Source of the DNA: Planctomycetota bacterium
GTDB lineage: Bacteria > Planctomycetota > B15-G4 > SIAN01
Direction: 5' to 3'
DNA length: 64,000 bases
Assembly (NCBI GenBank): GCA_016795285.1
Contig: JAEUIC010000022.1
Span: forward strand, 124,001-188,000
The notes under the pieces are model-generated. The model was not told where the DNA came from, ran no database searches, and saw nothing but the letters and a program-made list of their open reading frames with translations. Within the stretch, counting starts at the first letter, position 1. Every line of letters starts with the position of its first letter. This document shows, in pieces, positions 16,115-29,400 of the stretch. The translations under genes and the position numbers were made by a program.

Positions 16115-19100
16115 ATGGACGCGAAGCGCAGGGCCAACGGTGTCGGTTGGATCGAGCCGCGCGCCGCCGCCGGCCGCCGCTCGTCGCGCGGGGCGGCGCT
16201 GCTCCCCGCGCTCGCGCTCCTGTTCAGCGGCTGCGCCAGCGAGAGCCGCCTCTGGCGGATCACGCCGTTCAGCTCGACCTCCGGCGACGAGCGCGTGAAC
16301 GGCTTCCCGTTCCTCTACACCGACGGCTCCGCGACCGCGGTGCTCTGGCCGCTGATCGACTTCGATCGCGACGGCTTCGCGGTGCGGCCGCTGATCAGCA
16401 AGGACGAGTCGGAGTGGGACGTCGTCTGGCCGCTCAGCCATTGGGACACGCGCACCGGCGACGGCTGGGCGCTCACGGCCTACTCGTGTGGCGAGTCGCG
16501 CGGCCTCTTCCCGCTGTTCCACGTCGGCCCCGAGTTCAATTACGTCGGTCCCGCCTGGTGGAACGAACGCGACGGCGAAGTGCAGAGCAGCGGCCTCTTC
16601 CCGATCGCCTGGTGGGACGCGGAGCACGGCGACGGTCTGCTGCTGAACGCCTACTCGTGGCAAGGCAACCGCGGCCTCTTCCCGCTCTGCAACTTCGGGC
16701 CGTCGCTCGATTGGGTCGGGCCGGCGTGGTGGAAGAGCGAGGGCGACGCGGTCACCGATTGGGGCGTGCTGCCGCTCGGCTATCGCGACCGGGAGAGCGG
16801 CGACGGCTACCTGCTGAACGCCTACTCGTTCGGCGAGTCGCGCGGGCTCTTCCCGCTGTTCCACATGGGCCCCGAGTTCAACTTCGTCGGCCCCGCGTGG
16901 TGGCACGAGCGCGACGGCGCGGTCGACAGCTGCGGCCTCTTCCCGCTCGCGTGGATCGACGCGCACGACGGCGACGCGCTGTTCCTCAACGCCTACTCGA
17001 TCGACGGCAATCGCGGCCTCTTCCCGCTCTGCAACGTCGGCGACGAGCTCAGCTTCGTCGGCCCGTTCTGGTGGAGCCGTGCGAGCGGTGAGGGCGAGCG
17101 CGGCGAGAGCGGCGTCCTCGACCGCGCCTTGGCCGACGGCGCAGCGCCGCTCGCCGAAGGCACGCCCGCGCCCCTCGCCCCGATCGACGCGTTCGGCTGC
17201 TTCCCGCTGGCATGGGCGACGACGGACGACGACTCCTCGAGCCTCGCCCTGCTGCCGCTCTGGTACCAGCGGCTCGAGCCCGACCACGAGTTGCGCGCGG
17301 CGCTGCTGCCGCCGACCTGGTGGGAGGACGAGGGCGAGACGCAGCGCCACCTCGTGCTGCCCTTCTACGCCCACCTCGCCGACGCCGACGCGTCGTTCAC
17401 GCTGGTGGCCCCCTTCTTCGCATCGCGCGAGGACGCCGACGGCTCGAGCTGGTGGACGCTGCTCGCGAACGGCTGGCACGAGGGCGCGGAGTCGGGACTC
17501 AACCTCTATCCGCTCTGGTGGTCGTCGCAGCGCGAGTCGGAGTCGCTGACACAGCGCGAGAGTTCGCGGATGCTGCTGCCGCTCTTCCTCGATCGCCGTC
17601 GCGGGCACGAGCGGCTGCTGCTGACGCCGCTCGGCGGGCGCGGTTGGGACGAGAGCGGCGCGACCACCTTCACCAACTTCCTCGGCCCGCTCTTCCACCA
17701 CAGCCGCGGCCCCGACTCCGAATCGACAGCGCTGCTCTGGCCGCTCTTCCAGCACGAGTCGCGCGGCGACACGACCGAGATGCGCGCCTTCCCGCTCTTC
17801 GACGTGACCGTCGATCCGGCGGGCCACGACGCCTTCGCGCTGGCCGGGCTCGCGCGCGACGTCGCGCAGGGCGAGTCGCGATCGTTCCGGCTCTGGCCGC
17901 TCTGGTCCGACGTCGATCTCGCGACGGCCGACGGCGAGAGCCCCGACCTCCTCTACGAGCTGACGCTGGCGGGTCGCCGCACTGCTGCGGCACAGTGGTC
18001 GAACCACCTCTTCCCGCTCTGGTTCGCGAGCGGCGATGACGCGGGCAGCGAAGCGTCCGCGCTGGCCGGCCTCGCCCGCGTCGCGACGACCGAGCAGGGC
18101 CACGCGTGGCGCCTCTTCCCGCTCGCCTCCGCGTCCACCGATGCCGCGGCCGACGGCTGGCTCGACGACTGGACGCTCGCTCGATTCGAGCGACGCGAGC
18201 AGCCCTCGCCCGACAGCGCCGCGCCCGCAGTCACCACCTCCGCCCGCCTCTTCCCGCTCTTCCACCACGAGTCGTCTCCGAGCGGCAGCGAGTCGCGCGC
18301 CGCGCTCGGCCTCGCCCGCGTCGCCACGACCGACGCCGGCCACGCGTGGCGCCTCTTCCCGCTCGCCTCCGCGTCCACCGACGCCGCGGCCGACGGCTGG
18401 CTCGACGACTGGACGCTCGCCCGTTACGAGCGGCGCGAGCAGCCCTCGCCCGACGGCGCCGCGCCCGCGGTCACCACCGCCGCCCGCCTCTTCCCGCTCT
18501 TCCACCACGAGTCGTCTCCGAGCGGCAGCGAGTCATGCGCCGCGCTCGGCCTCGCCCGCGTCGCCACGACCGACGCCGGCCACGCATGGCGCCTCTTCCC
18601 GCTCGCCTCGGCGTCCACCGATGCCGCGGCCGACGGCTGGCTCGACGACTGGACCCTCGCCCGTTACGAGCAGCGCGACTCGGGCGCGGCGTGGCGCCTC
18701 TGGCCGCTCGTCTCGAAGACGGCGAGCGAGGCGCCGCGCGGGCCGCTCGATCTCATCACGCTGGTCGGCGTCGATCGCGACTCGTCCGAGTCGAGCCTCC
18801 ACCTCGCGACCCCGCTCGTCTTCGATCTCGATCGCCGTCGCGACGGCAGCGGCTGGGAGGCGCGCGTGCTGTCGCTGCTGCACTTCGGCCGCGAGGAGCA
18901 CGCGGTCGCGCCGGCGACGCCGGGCGTGCTGCAGCGCCGCCACGCCGGCTTCCTCTTCGACTGGTTCAAGGCCGAGCAGCGCGTCGTCGCCGACCTCGAC
19001 GGCGCCACGCGCGAGGAGTCGCACTATCGGCTGCCCTTCCTCCACGAGTACGAGCGCGAGGGCGAGACGACCGAATGGGACGCGCTCTGCTACGCCGTCC

Positions 19101-19327
19101 ACTCGGTCGACACGCCGGACGAGTCGCGCTTCAGCGTGCTCGGCTACGCCTATCGCAGCGTGCGCACCGGCGACGCGACGCAGCGCGACATCTTCCCGTT
19201 CATCACCTGCGACGACGCGCCCGACAAGAAGCGCGTCTCCTTCCTCTGGCGCCTCTTCGAGTACGAGCGGCAAGGCGACCAGGTCGGCGGCCACCTCCTC
19301 TTCATCCCGTGGGGCGACTCGCTGTGA
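16115..19327 (+). CDS. Large repeat lipoprotein with GLFPL / VGPAWW motifs
   Basis: 1070 residues. The ATG at 16115 has AGGGGG upstream and gives an N-terminus with a lipobox (FSGC). The first 330 residues are tandem motifs of about 45 residues built on GLFPLFHVGPEF, VGPAWW and a short acidic turn. Later parts repeat RLFPL and LWPL with acidic loops. Residues about 650-855 contain near-identical 80-residue repeats encoded by 240-bp DNA repeats. The regular aromatic beta pattern suggests a beta-propeller or solenoid on the cell surface. No family is recognised and no catalytic residues are evident. Its 3' end overlaps the convergent gene by 26 bp. Confidence 0.7.
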   Translation: MDAKRRANGVGWIEPRAAAGRRSSRGAALLPALALLFSGCASESRLWRITPFSSTSGDERVNGFPFLYTDGSATAVLWPLIDFDRDGFAVRPLISKDESEWDVVWPLSHWDTRTGDGWALTAYSCGESRGLFPLFHVGPEFNYVGPAWWNERDGEVQSSGLFPIAWWDAEHGDGLLLNAYSWQGNRGLFPLCNFGPSLDWVGPAWWKSEGDAVTDWGVLPLGYRDRESGDGYLLNAYSFGESRGLFPLFHMGPEFNFVGPAWWHERDGAVDSCGLFPLAWIDAHDGDALFLNAYSIDGNRGLFPLCNVGDELSFVGPFWWSRASGEGERGESGVLDRALADGAAPLAEGTPAPLAPIDAFGCFPLAWATTDDDSSSLALLPLWYQRLEPDHELRAALLPPTWWEDEGETQRHLVLPFYAHLADADASFTLVAPFFASREDADGSSWWTLLANGWHEGAESGLNLYPLWWSSQRESESLTQRESSRMLLPLFLDRRRGHERLLLTPLGGRGWDESGATTFTNFLGPLFHHSRGPDSESTALLWPLFQHESRGDTTEMRAFPLFDVTVDPAGHDAFALAGLARDVAQGESRSFRLWPLWSDVDLATADGESPDLLYELTLAGRRTAAAQWSNHLFPLWFASGDDAGSEASALAGLARVATTEQGHAWRLFPLASASTDAAADGWLDDWTLARFERREQPSPDSAAPAVTTSARLFPLFHHESSPSGSESRAALGLARVATTDAGHAWRLFPLASASTDAAADGWLDDWTLARYERREQPSPDGAAPAVTTAARLFPLFHHESSPSGSESCAALGLARVATTDAGHAWRLFPLASASTDAAADGWLDDWTLARYEQRDSGAAWRLWPLVSKTASEAPRGPLDLITLVGVDRDSSESSLHLATPLVFDLDRRRDGSGWEARVLSLLHFGREEHAVAPATPGVLQRRHAGFLFDWFKAEQRVVADLDGATREESHYRLPFLHEYEREGETTEWDALCYAVHSVDTPDESRFSVLGYAYRSVRTGDATQRDIFPFITCDDAPDKKRVSFLWRLFEYERQGDQVGGHLLFIPWGDSL
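18061..18672 (+). repeat. 240-bp tandem repeat, about 2.5 copies
   Basis: Units at 18061-18300, 18301-18540 and a partial unit 18541-18672 are nearly identical at the DNA level, including synonymous sites. Each encodes about 80 residues (LARVATT, HAWRLFPLASAS, DGWLDDWTLAR, LFPLFHHES). The low divergence points to recent amplification or ongoing homogenisation. Repeat length is a multiple of three. Confidence 0.9.
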
Positions 19328-21632
19328 ACCGATGAAGCTGGCCATCGCTCTCCGCCACCGTGAACGTCGCGCTGGCGGGATCGAGCGCGATCGGGCGCCA
19401 GAGCGCGTGATGCTCGAGCGGGGTCGGCGGGGCGAAGAGCCAGGCGCGCCAGCGGCCGGCGCGGTGGAGGCGGAGCGAGGCGCGGCCGTGCGCGTCGAGC
19501 GGCACGGTGAACTCCTCGTCGACCGCGGCCGCGCCTTCGGGAACGCTGTCGAGCAGCGGCAGCAGCACGAGTCGGCTGCCGAGCGGCGGCGGCTCGGTGC
19601 GGAGCTCCGGCGACGAGGCTGCAGGCGCGTTGGTGGAGGTCGAGGACGCTGCCTTCGCGATCTCGACGGCCAGCTCCACGGCGATTCCTGGCGATAGCTC
19701 GACCCGCCGCTCGCGCGGGCCCTGAGCGTCGAGCGTCACGCGCGCGACGCGGTGGCCGGGCGCGATCACCTCGTAGCGCGTGCCGTGGCGCGAGAGGTCG
19801 AGCCCGGCGCTGCCGTCGACGATCGCGCCGCGGAAGCCGTCCTCGGCGACCACGGCGAAGCGCGCGGGCAGCAACTGATGGTGCTCGTCGACCACGCGAA
19901 GCGCGACGCGCTCCTCCGCCAACGCCTCGAACTCGATCGCGCGCAAGTCGAGCGGCGGCAGCGTCGTCGTCGCGCCGCTTTGCACCTCGACGGCGTCGAA
20001 CCAGCGCATCTGTTGGCCGCTCGCAGCCCAAACCGTGACCAAGACGGTGCGGCGCCCGGGCTCGACGTTCTGCAGCGTGAACGTGCCGTCGGCCGCGATG
20101 TCCACGTCCTCCTCGCCCGTGTACCGCGTGGTCGGGAGCAGCGGGTAGCTGAACGTTCCGTCGGCGTTGAATCGCGGCGCGGCGGCGACGAAGGCGCGCG
20201 CGTGCGGGTCGTCGATGGGATCGGGCAAGAGCAGTCGCCCCTCGATCCGGCCGCACGGCGCGAGCGTCAGCGTGACGTCGCGCGCGCCCGCGTCGACGGA
20301 TCGCGCGTTCGCGGCGTCGGCCGACTCGACCTCGGAGAAGCCCTCCGCCGACGCAATCACCTGGAGCGATCGGCAGTCGAACGGCGCGTAGAGCGTGAAG
20401 CGGCCGTCGGCACCGCTGCGCGCGGGGTAGCGCTCGTCCAAGCGGAAGCGCTCGACGCTCTCCGCCTTGTCGCCCGTGGGCGATTCGAGCTCTTGAAGGT
20501 GCAGCGATCCGAAGACCGCCGCCCCGACGATCGCGCTTCCATCCGTCGAGACGACGCGTCCCGAGGCGAGGCGGCGCGGCGTCCGCAGCACGACCTCGCC
20601 GAGTTCGAGGGTCGGCAGCGTGCGCTCGCTCTCCTCGATGCGACGCGTCCAGCGCGCCACCACCGAGCCGGCCGCGTCGCGGAAATGGACGCGCAGTTCG
20701 GTGAAGTCGTCGAACCGTCCATGCAGGTCGACGGCGAAGCGGCCGTCCGTGGCGACATCGATCCGCAAGCGCTCGGTGATGCTGATGTGCCCGCTGCCGA
20801 GCTCGATCTCCGCATCGCACCGCGTCACCTGCAGCACGTCGCGCCATGCCGGGTCGTCGCGCAGCGCCTCCGGCACGATGAAGCGGCCGGCGACCATCGG
20901 CCCTTCCGGCTGCGCCGTGACCTCGAGCGTCGGCGGTGCGCCCGCCGGGGCACTCCGCAGCCTCTCGCCGAAGTCAGGCCAGTACGCGCCCGCAACGCGG
21001 CGCTTCTCGGGCTCAAGGGTCGCCCACGCGCCACCCGCCACGAACCCCGCCTCGACCCAACCGACGCGCGCGCGCCCCTCGACGAACTCGATCGCGACCA
21101 GCGCCGACTCGCGCTTCGAATTCAGCACCGGCTCGAGCCCGTCTCCGCCGTTGATGCGCAGCTCCAACTCCTCGCCGAAGAAGTCGGCGCGCAGGTCGCC
21201 GCGCGCTGCGCCGACGAGCGGCTCTCCGGCGTGGTTCTGCAGCTGCAGCTCGAGCGGCCGCCCCTCCGGCAGCGTGAACTCGAGCGGCTTCGTCGGCGGC
21301 ACCGCCAGATCGATCGCCGCCGCCAGCGCCTCGCGCGTCAGCACGCGCAGCTGCACGCGCCGCAGCGTCGTGCGCGCATCGTGGGGCAGCGCCGCGATCG
21401 GCCCGAAGTCGGCCATCCCGTCGGCCGCGCGCGTCGCCACCACGCGCGCCGTGTCGCTGCGAGCCGCGTCCCAAGGAGCACCGTCGACCTTGGCGAGCTC
21501 GACCGGCACGCCGCCGACCGGCTGCCCGCGCGGATCGACGACGCGCACCGCCAAGCGCGGCTCGCTACGAACGGTCGAGCAGGCGCTGCTCGTGCCGAGG
21601 GCCATCGTGATCGCCAACCAGCGGGACATCAT
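19302..21632 (-). CDS. Exported carboxypeptidase regulatory-like domain protein
   Basis: 776 residues. Two adjacent in-frame ATGs (21632, 21629) precede a signal segment ending at SSAC, possibly a lipobox. The protein is a string of beta-sandwich modules of the carboxypeptidase-regulatory type: RLAVRVVDPRGQPVGGVPVEL near the start, then GRVVSTDGSAIVGAAVFGS and ADGRFTLYAPFDC in the middle, and ADGTFTLQNVEPG later. These modules are structural or ligand binding, not peptidases. The same modules occur in the extracytoplasmic part of the sigma-factor fusion at 22756-25851. Function unknown. The stop lies inside the 3' end of the convergent repeat lipoprotein gene. Confidence 0.75.
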   Translation of the reverse strand: MMSRWLAITMALGTSSACSTVRSEPRLAVRVVDPRGQPVGGVPVELAKVDGAPWDAARSDTARVVATRAADGMADFGPIAALPHDARTTLRRVQLRVLTREALAAAIDLAVPPTKPLEFTLPEGRPLELQLQNHAGEPLVGAARGDLRADFFGEELELRINGGDGLEPVLNSKRESALVAIEFVEGRARVGWVEAGFVAGGAWATLEPEKRRVAGAYWPDFGERLRSAPAGAPPTLEVTAQPEGPMVAGRFIVPEALRDDPAWRDVLQVTRCDAEIELGSGHISITERLRIDVATDGRFAVDLHGRFDDFTELRVHFRDAAGSVVARWTRRIEESERTLPTLELGEVVLRTPRRLASGRVVSTDGSAIVGAAVFGSLHLQELESPTGDKAESVERFRLDERYPARSGADGRFTLYAPFDCRSLQVIASAEGFSEVESADAANARSVDAGARDVTLTLAPCGRIEGRLLLPDPIDDPHARAFVAAAPRFNADGTFSYPLLPTTRYTGEEDVDIAADGTFTLQNVEPGRRTVLVTVWAASGQQMRWFDAVEVQSGATTTLPPLDLRAIEFEALAEERVALRVVDEHHQLLPARFAVVAEDGFRGAIVDGSAGLDLSRHGTRYEVIAPGHRVARVTLDAQGPRERRVELSPGIAVELAVEIAKAASSTSTNAPAASSPELRTEPPPLGSRLVLLPLLDSVPEGAAAVDEEFTVPLDAHGRASLRLHRAGRWRAWLFAPPTPLEHHALWRPIALDPASATFTVAESDGQLHRFTASRPTG

Positions 21633-21706
21633 GGGCAGCTCCGCGCAGCGCGACGGCGGCCGATGGTACAAAGCGCGCACCGACCTCGCCGATCGTGGAG
21701 CCGCCG

Positions 21707-22072
21707 ATGGACCCGCTGCACGCCGCGTCGTTGCGCCCCTTCCTCCCGAGCGGTGCCGACTACGCCGCCGCGCGCCGCTTCTTCGCCGCGCTCGGCTTCA
21801 TCGAGGAGTGGGAGCACGACGGCTACGCGGGGCTCGCCAACGGCGGCGCGCGCTTCCTCCTCCAGCGTTTCGACGACGCGACCTTCGCCTCGAACTTGAT
21901 GGTGCGCGTCGACGTCGCCGACCTCGACGCTTGGTGGCGCGCGATCGAGGAGAAGCAGCTCGCTCGCGCCTTCCCGACCGCGCGTTTCAAGGGACCGACC
22001 GCCTTCCCGTGGGGCCGTGAAGCGCACGTCATCGACCTCGCGGGCGTCTGCTGGCACTTCGGCCAGAAGTGA
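21707..22072 (+). CDS. VOC (glyoxalase/bleomycin-resistance fold) protein
   Basis: 121 residues from the ATG at 21707, chosen because GGAG lies 6 bases upstream; a GTG at 21695 is the alternative. The fold signature is a single beta-alpha-beta-beta-beta pair set: YAAARRFFAALGFIEEWEHDG, GGARFLLQRF, NLMVRVDVADLDAWW, and the terminal HVIDLAGVCWHFGQ. This matches bleomycin-resistance-like VOC proteins, which act as dimers on small ligands. The usual metal ligands are not all evident, so enzymatic activity cannot be assigned. Confidence 0.75.
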   Translation: MDPLHAASLRPFLPSGADYAAARRFFAALGFIEEWEHDGYAGLANGGARFLLQRFDDATFASNLMVRVDVADLDAWWRAIEEKQLARAFPTARFKGPTAFPWGREAHVIDLAGVCWHFGQK

Positions 22073-22272
22073 CGCGGAGCGGCGAGCGCAGGCGCGCCTT
22101 CCCGCACGGCGAGCAGGGCGACCCAGGGCGACCCAAGGCGAGGTGCGGCCGTGCGTGCGGCTCGCGGCGGGGCGCGCGCGCGGACGACGGCCTCGGGTTT
22201 GCCATGGGCTCCTTGACCCGATTCGTACGAGGAGCGCGCACGAACCAACCGCGCTGCTCCGAGGAGCTGACC

Positions 22273-22722
22273 ATGCACCTGGCCGAACTGATGACGACGA
22301 AGGTCCAGAAGGTGGCGAGCACTGCCGGGGCGCAGCACGCCTACGCGCTGATGCGCGTCCGCAAGATCCACCACCTCGCGGTGGAACAGGGCGGGAAGAT
22401 CGTCGGCGTCCTCTCCGAGCGCGATCTCGGCGGCGTGCGCGGCGCCACGATGCGGCGCGACAAGCTCGTCTCCGACCTGATGGCGCGCGACGTGGTGACG
22501 GCGACGCCCGGCACGACGCTCCACGAAGCGGCTGCGAAGATGCGCGCGCGCTCGATCGGCTCGCTGCTGGTGACCGACGGCAAGGCGCTCTGCGGCATCG
22601 TCACCGTCTCCGACCTGCTCGGCGTGCTGGCGAACCAAGGCAAGCCGGCGCCCACCGCGGCGATGAAGACGGAGAAGCAGGGGCGCCCGCGGCCGGCGAA
22701 GACGCGCGCTTACTCCCGCTGA
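22273..22722 (+). CDS. CBS-domain pair protein
   Basis: 149 residues. The ATG at 22273 has GAGGAG upstream; the open frame continues upstream but the extension is not conserved-looking. Two CBS motifs follow each other: MTTKVQKVAST...HHLAVEQGGKIVGVLSERD and MARDVVTATPGTTLHEAA...GSLLVTDGKALCGIVTVSD. Such stand-alone pairs bind adenine nucleotides and usually regulate other proteins. The C-terminal 25 residues are basic and low complexity. It converges on the sigma-factor fusion gene. Confidence 0.85.
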   Translation: MHLAELMTTKVQKVASTAGAQHAYALMRVRKIHHLAVEQGGKIVGVLSERDLGGVRGATMRRDKLVSDLMARDVVTATPGTTLHEAAAKMRARSIGSLLVTDGKALCGIVTVSDLLGVLANQGKPAPTAAMKTEKQGRPRPAKTRAYSR

Positions 22723-22755
22723 TCGCGGCGCGCGCGGCGCGAGGAGCTCGATGAA

Positions 22756-25851
<3,096 letters not shown>

Positions 25852-25990
25852 GCGCAGAGGACGCCGCCGAAGGGGCGGGCGGGTTCAGGAGAGGGACGGA
25901 GCGCGCGTCAGCTTGCCGAGCGAACGCGCGGAGGCGAGCTGCCTTCGCGCCGCCTCGTCGGACTCGATCCGCGGATGCCCCCTCGAGCTC

Positions 25991-26305
25991 TCAGCGCGGC
26001 GTCGGCTTGGTCGGCGACACGCCGGCGACGATGCGCCAGAGGTAGTTGCGGTCGACCTCGACGCCCGAGGCGCGATCGCCCCGCAGCGCGACGGCGCCGA
26101 TCGGGCTCTGCGCGGAGGTGACGCGGAAGCGGTGGCCCTTCTGGCAGTTCCAACCGGTACCCGCATGCGGTGCGCCCGCCATCAGCGCGCCGCAGCGGCA
26201 GAGGAGGTGGGGCTCGGGAGTGCCCACCGGAATGACGACGGACGACGCCGCCGCTGGCACCGCGCCCGGAACGGGGGCCGGGACCGGTTTCGTTTCATCC
26301 GCCAT
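25991..26305 (-). CDS. Small Cys-motif protein, function unknown
   Basis: 104 residues. The ATG at 26305 has GGAG 6 bases upstream. After a Pro/Ala/Val-rich N-terminus comes LLCRCGALMAG and NCQKGHRFRV, a C-x-C...C...H arrangement that could bind one metal ion as a small zinc ribbon. No signal peptide. The gene lies 139 bp upstream of the sigma-factor fusion on the same strand and 157 bp after the VIT/vWA gene. Family not recognised. Confidence 0.6.
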   Translation of the reverse strand: MADETKPVPAPVPGAVPAAASSVVIPVGTPEPHLLCRCGALMAGAPHAGTGWNCQKGHRFRVTSAQSPIGAVALRGDRASGVEVDRNYLWRIVAGVSPTKPTPR

Positions 26306-26462
26306 CGCGCACTCCATCGGCGGCGCGCGGCGTAGGCGGCGCGGGAGGGCGCGGCACCGGTGGCCCCGCGCGCTCGGCCCGGTCGTGACGGTGGCGCCAT
26401 CATGCCGGTCGAGCGAGCGGAGGCGGCGAACCAAGTTTCATGGCAACCCTCACGGCCAGCTC

Positions 26463-29400
26463 TCACGGCAGATCGAGCAGCTCCGCGAGCGCGGCCACCT
26501 TGGCGCGGTAGTTCACGTCGCGGCCGAGGGCGGCGTTCCACGGTTGCGGGTCGGGGTCGGCCAGCAGGCCGAGCGCGGTGACCGCCAGGCCGCGCGCGAG
26601 CGGCGACTGCTGCGGATCGGCGGCGAGCGCGAGCAGGGGCTCGAAGGCGGCGCGGTCGCGCAGCTGCCCGAGCGCCTGTGCGGCGGCGGTCGATTCGATC
26701 AGCGTCGCGCCGTGCTGCAGCAGACGGAGCAGCGGCTCCACCGCGTCGTGGTCGCGCAGCATGGCGAGCGCGCGGGCGTACTGGAGGCGCGTGCGCGGCT
26801 CGAGGCCTGCCGCATCGAGCTTGGCGCGCAGCAGCGGCGCGGTGCCATCGGCGTGCAGCAGTGCGAGCGCTTGCGCGAGGTAGCCCTTCAGCCCGGTGTC
26901 GTTCGTCTTCTCGAGGAGTTGGAGCAGCGCCGGCAGTGCCGCCTGGCAGTCGCTCCAGCCGAGCGCCAACGCCATCGCCCCTTGGTAGCTCGGATTCGAT
27001 TGGGTGGTCAGCATCTCCTGCAGCTTGCGACCGATGCGCTCGCGCGTCTCGGCCGGCAGCGCGCGGTTCTGCAGGTAGAGGCCGAGCGCCAGCGCCGCGT
27101 GCGGCTGGTGGGTGATCCTCTTCGGCTGCGTCAGCTCGCGCAGCAGGAACGCCTCCAGCACGTCGTGCTCCGCCTCGTGCGCCGCGATGTCGGCGTCGCG
27201 CGCGCCGAGTTCCGCCAGCGCGTAGAGCGCGAAGTGGCGCGTCTGGTCGTCGTTCGAGCGCACCACGGCCTCGGTGAGCGCGGTGAAGACCGCCTCGTCG
27301 GCGAGCGTGGCGAGACGACCCAACGCCAGCGCCAGCGAGCGGCGCAGGTCTTGATCGGTGCGGTCGTGGGCGAACCGCTCGACCAGCGCGGCGAGGTGGC
27401 GGCGCACCAGCGCGGCGCTCGTCGGGCTCTGCTCGGCGAGGCGCACCAGCGCGGCCGGCACCTGCGCGCGCACGTAGACGTTCAACGAACGATCGTCGAG
27501 CCGCGCCAGCAGCGGTTCGAGCAGCGCCTCGTGGTCGCGGCTCATCTGGCCGAGCGCCAGCACGGCGCACGCCGCCACGTCGATCGGCGCCTCGCTCGCC
27601 GTCGCCGCCCATAGATCGGCGCGCGCCGCATCGGCGTGCAGCAGCCCGAGCGCCGTCGCCGCGAAGGCGCGTTGCAGCGCGTCGCCGTTCGCACGGTCGG
27701 CGAGCAGCGCGCAGAGCGGCTCGATCGCCTCCGCGCGGCCGGTGATGCCGAGCGCCACCGTCACGGTGCGCCGCACCTTCGCCGACGAGTGGTGGAGCGC
27801 CTGGAGCAGCGCTGGCACGACGCGATCGCCGACGTAGGCGCGCTCCGGCACGCAAGCGCGCGCCAGCGCCAACGCCGCCGCCTCGGCCACCTCCGCTTCG
27901 TCGCTCTGCAGCGCGTCGAGCAGCGCCGGGAGCAGCTCGCGCTGCAGCTCGGCCGGCAATGGAGCGCGCGACGACGGACGCGCCGCGGCCAGCAGCGCCT
28001 CCTTGCGATGCTCCCACCAGAACTCCCACCGCTCGAACCCCTCGCCGCCGCTGCGGCGTGCGCCCATGCCGCCGGTGGTCGGCGCTGTGCCGTTTGGCCC
28101 GTTGTAGTTCCCGCCGCCGGGGCTCGCCTTCGCGCGACCCGTGAGGAAGCCGCTGGCGCCGCTCGTGACCGAGCCGGGTGCAGGCGCTGCCGGGCCGCCG
28201 GCGCTCGCCGGCACGGAGTCGGCCGGCAGCCGATCGTGCGTGGTGCCGTCGTCGACGGTGCGGCGCGTCGCGTCGTTCGCCGCGGCCAGCGGCTGCGGCT
28301 CGAGGACGAGGAACGACGTGTAGGGGGTGACCAGCGCGTGGTCGAGGCCGAGGCGCTTCACCTCGTCGGCGATCTCCGCGTTGGGGCCGCCGATGCGCAG
28401 GTCATCGAGCAGCCGCTCGACCCGCGTCTTCGCCCAGAGCTGCGCGACGTGCGGTCGAGCGGGCGTCGCGGCCGGCAGCTCGATCGGCACGACGAGGTCG
28501 ACGCGCCCTTGCTCGCCGATGCCGCGCAGATGGAGGCGCGCGGCACCGCTGCCGCGGTAGCGGCCGGCGATGAGCAGCGCGCGCTGCTGGCAGAGGTCGG
28601 GGAGGCGGCGCGGCTCGCGGTCGAGCACGGTGATGCCGGCGCCTTCGATCTCGAAGGTCGGCTCGAGGAGGAGCGGGGTCTTGAGCCGCTCGTAGAGCGC
28701 GGCGAGCGGCACCTCGAGGTCGTCGCCCTCCTCGACGTAGCGCGCGGCGCCGCGCCCCTCGCTCGCGAGCTTGCTGAGCAGGAACTCCTTCACGCCGTTG
28801 CCGACGCCGAACGCGAAGAGGCGCGTCGAGCCGCAGGCGGCGCGCCACGCGGCGAGGAGCCGTTCGGGCTGCGTCTCGCCGACGGTCGGATCGCCGTCGG
28901 TGAGGAAGACGATCGCGGCGAGGCGCTCTGGCGCCGGCTCGAACCCCTTCAGCGCCGTCAGCAGCGCCTCCTGGATGTTGGTCCCGCCGGTCGCGTCGAG
29001 CTCGGCTGCCGCTTGGCGCGCCGCACTGACGTGGGCGCTGCTCACGTCGAGCAGTCCGCGCCGGCCGAGCGTGCGAGCGAGCGACGTGACGTCGCTCGAG
29101 AAGCTCACCACGTCGAAGCGGTCGCCCGGCTTCAGCGTGGCGAGGCCGGCCAGCAGCGCGGCGCGCGCTTGCTCGAGCTTCACGCCGGCCATCGAGCCCG
29201 AGCGGTCGACGACGAAGACGAGGTCGCGGCCGATGCGCGGCGGCGCGGCGAGGCGCGGCACCACGCGCGCGAGGAAGAAGCCCTCCTCTGCGCCCGCCGG
29301 TCGATGGGCCAGCAGCGCGAGGTCGAAGCCGTCGCGGCGCGGCAGCGCGCGCAGCTCGAAGCGGCGCACCGGCACGACGCCATCGGACGCGAACCGCGCC

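Noticed and set aside
18061-18672. CRISPR-like array
   Set aside because: The repeats are 240 bp, contiguous and coding, with no spacers.
22103-22155. Terminator after the VOC gene (CGCACGGC and GCCGTGCG arms)
   Set aside because: Arms of 8 bases are 36 nt apart with unpaired sequence and direct repeats between them; too weak for a call.
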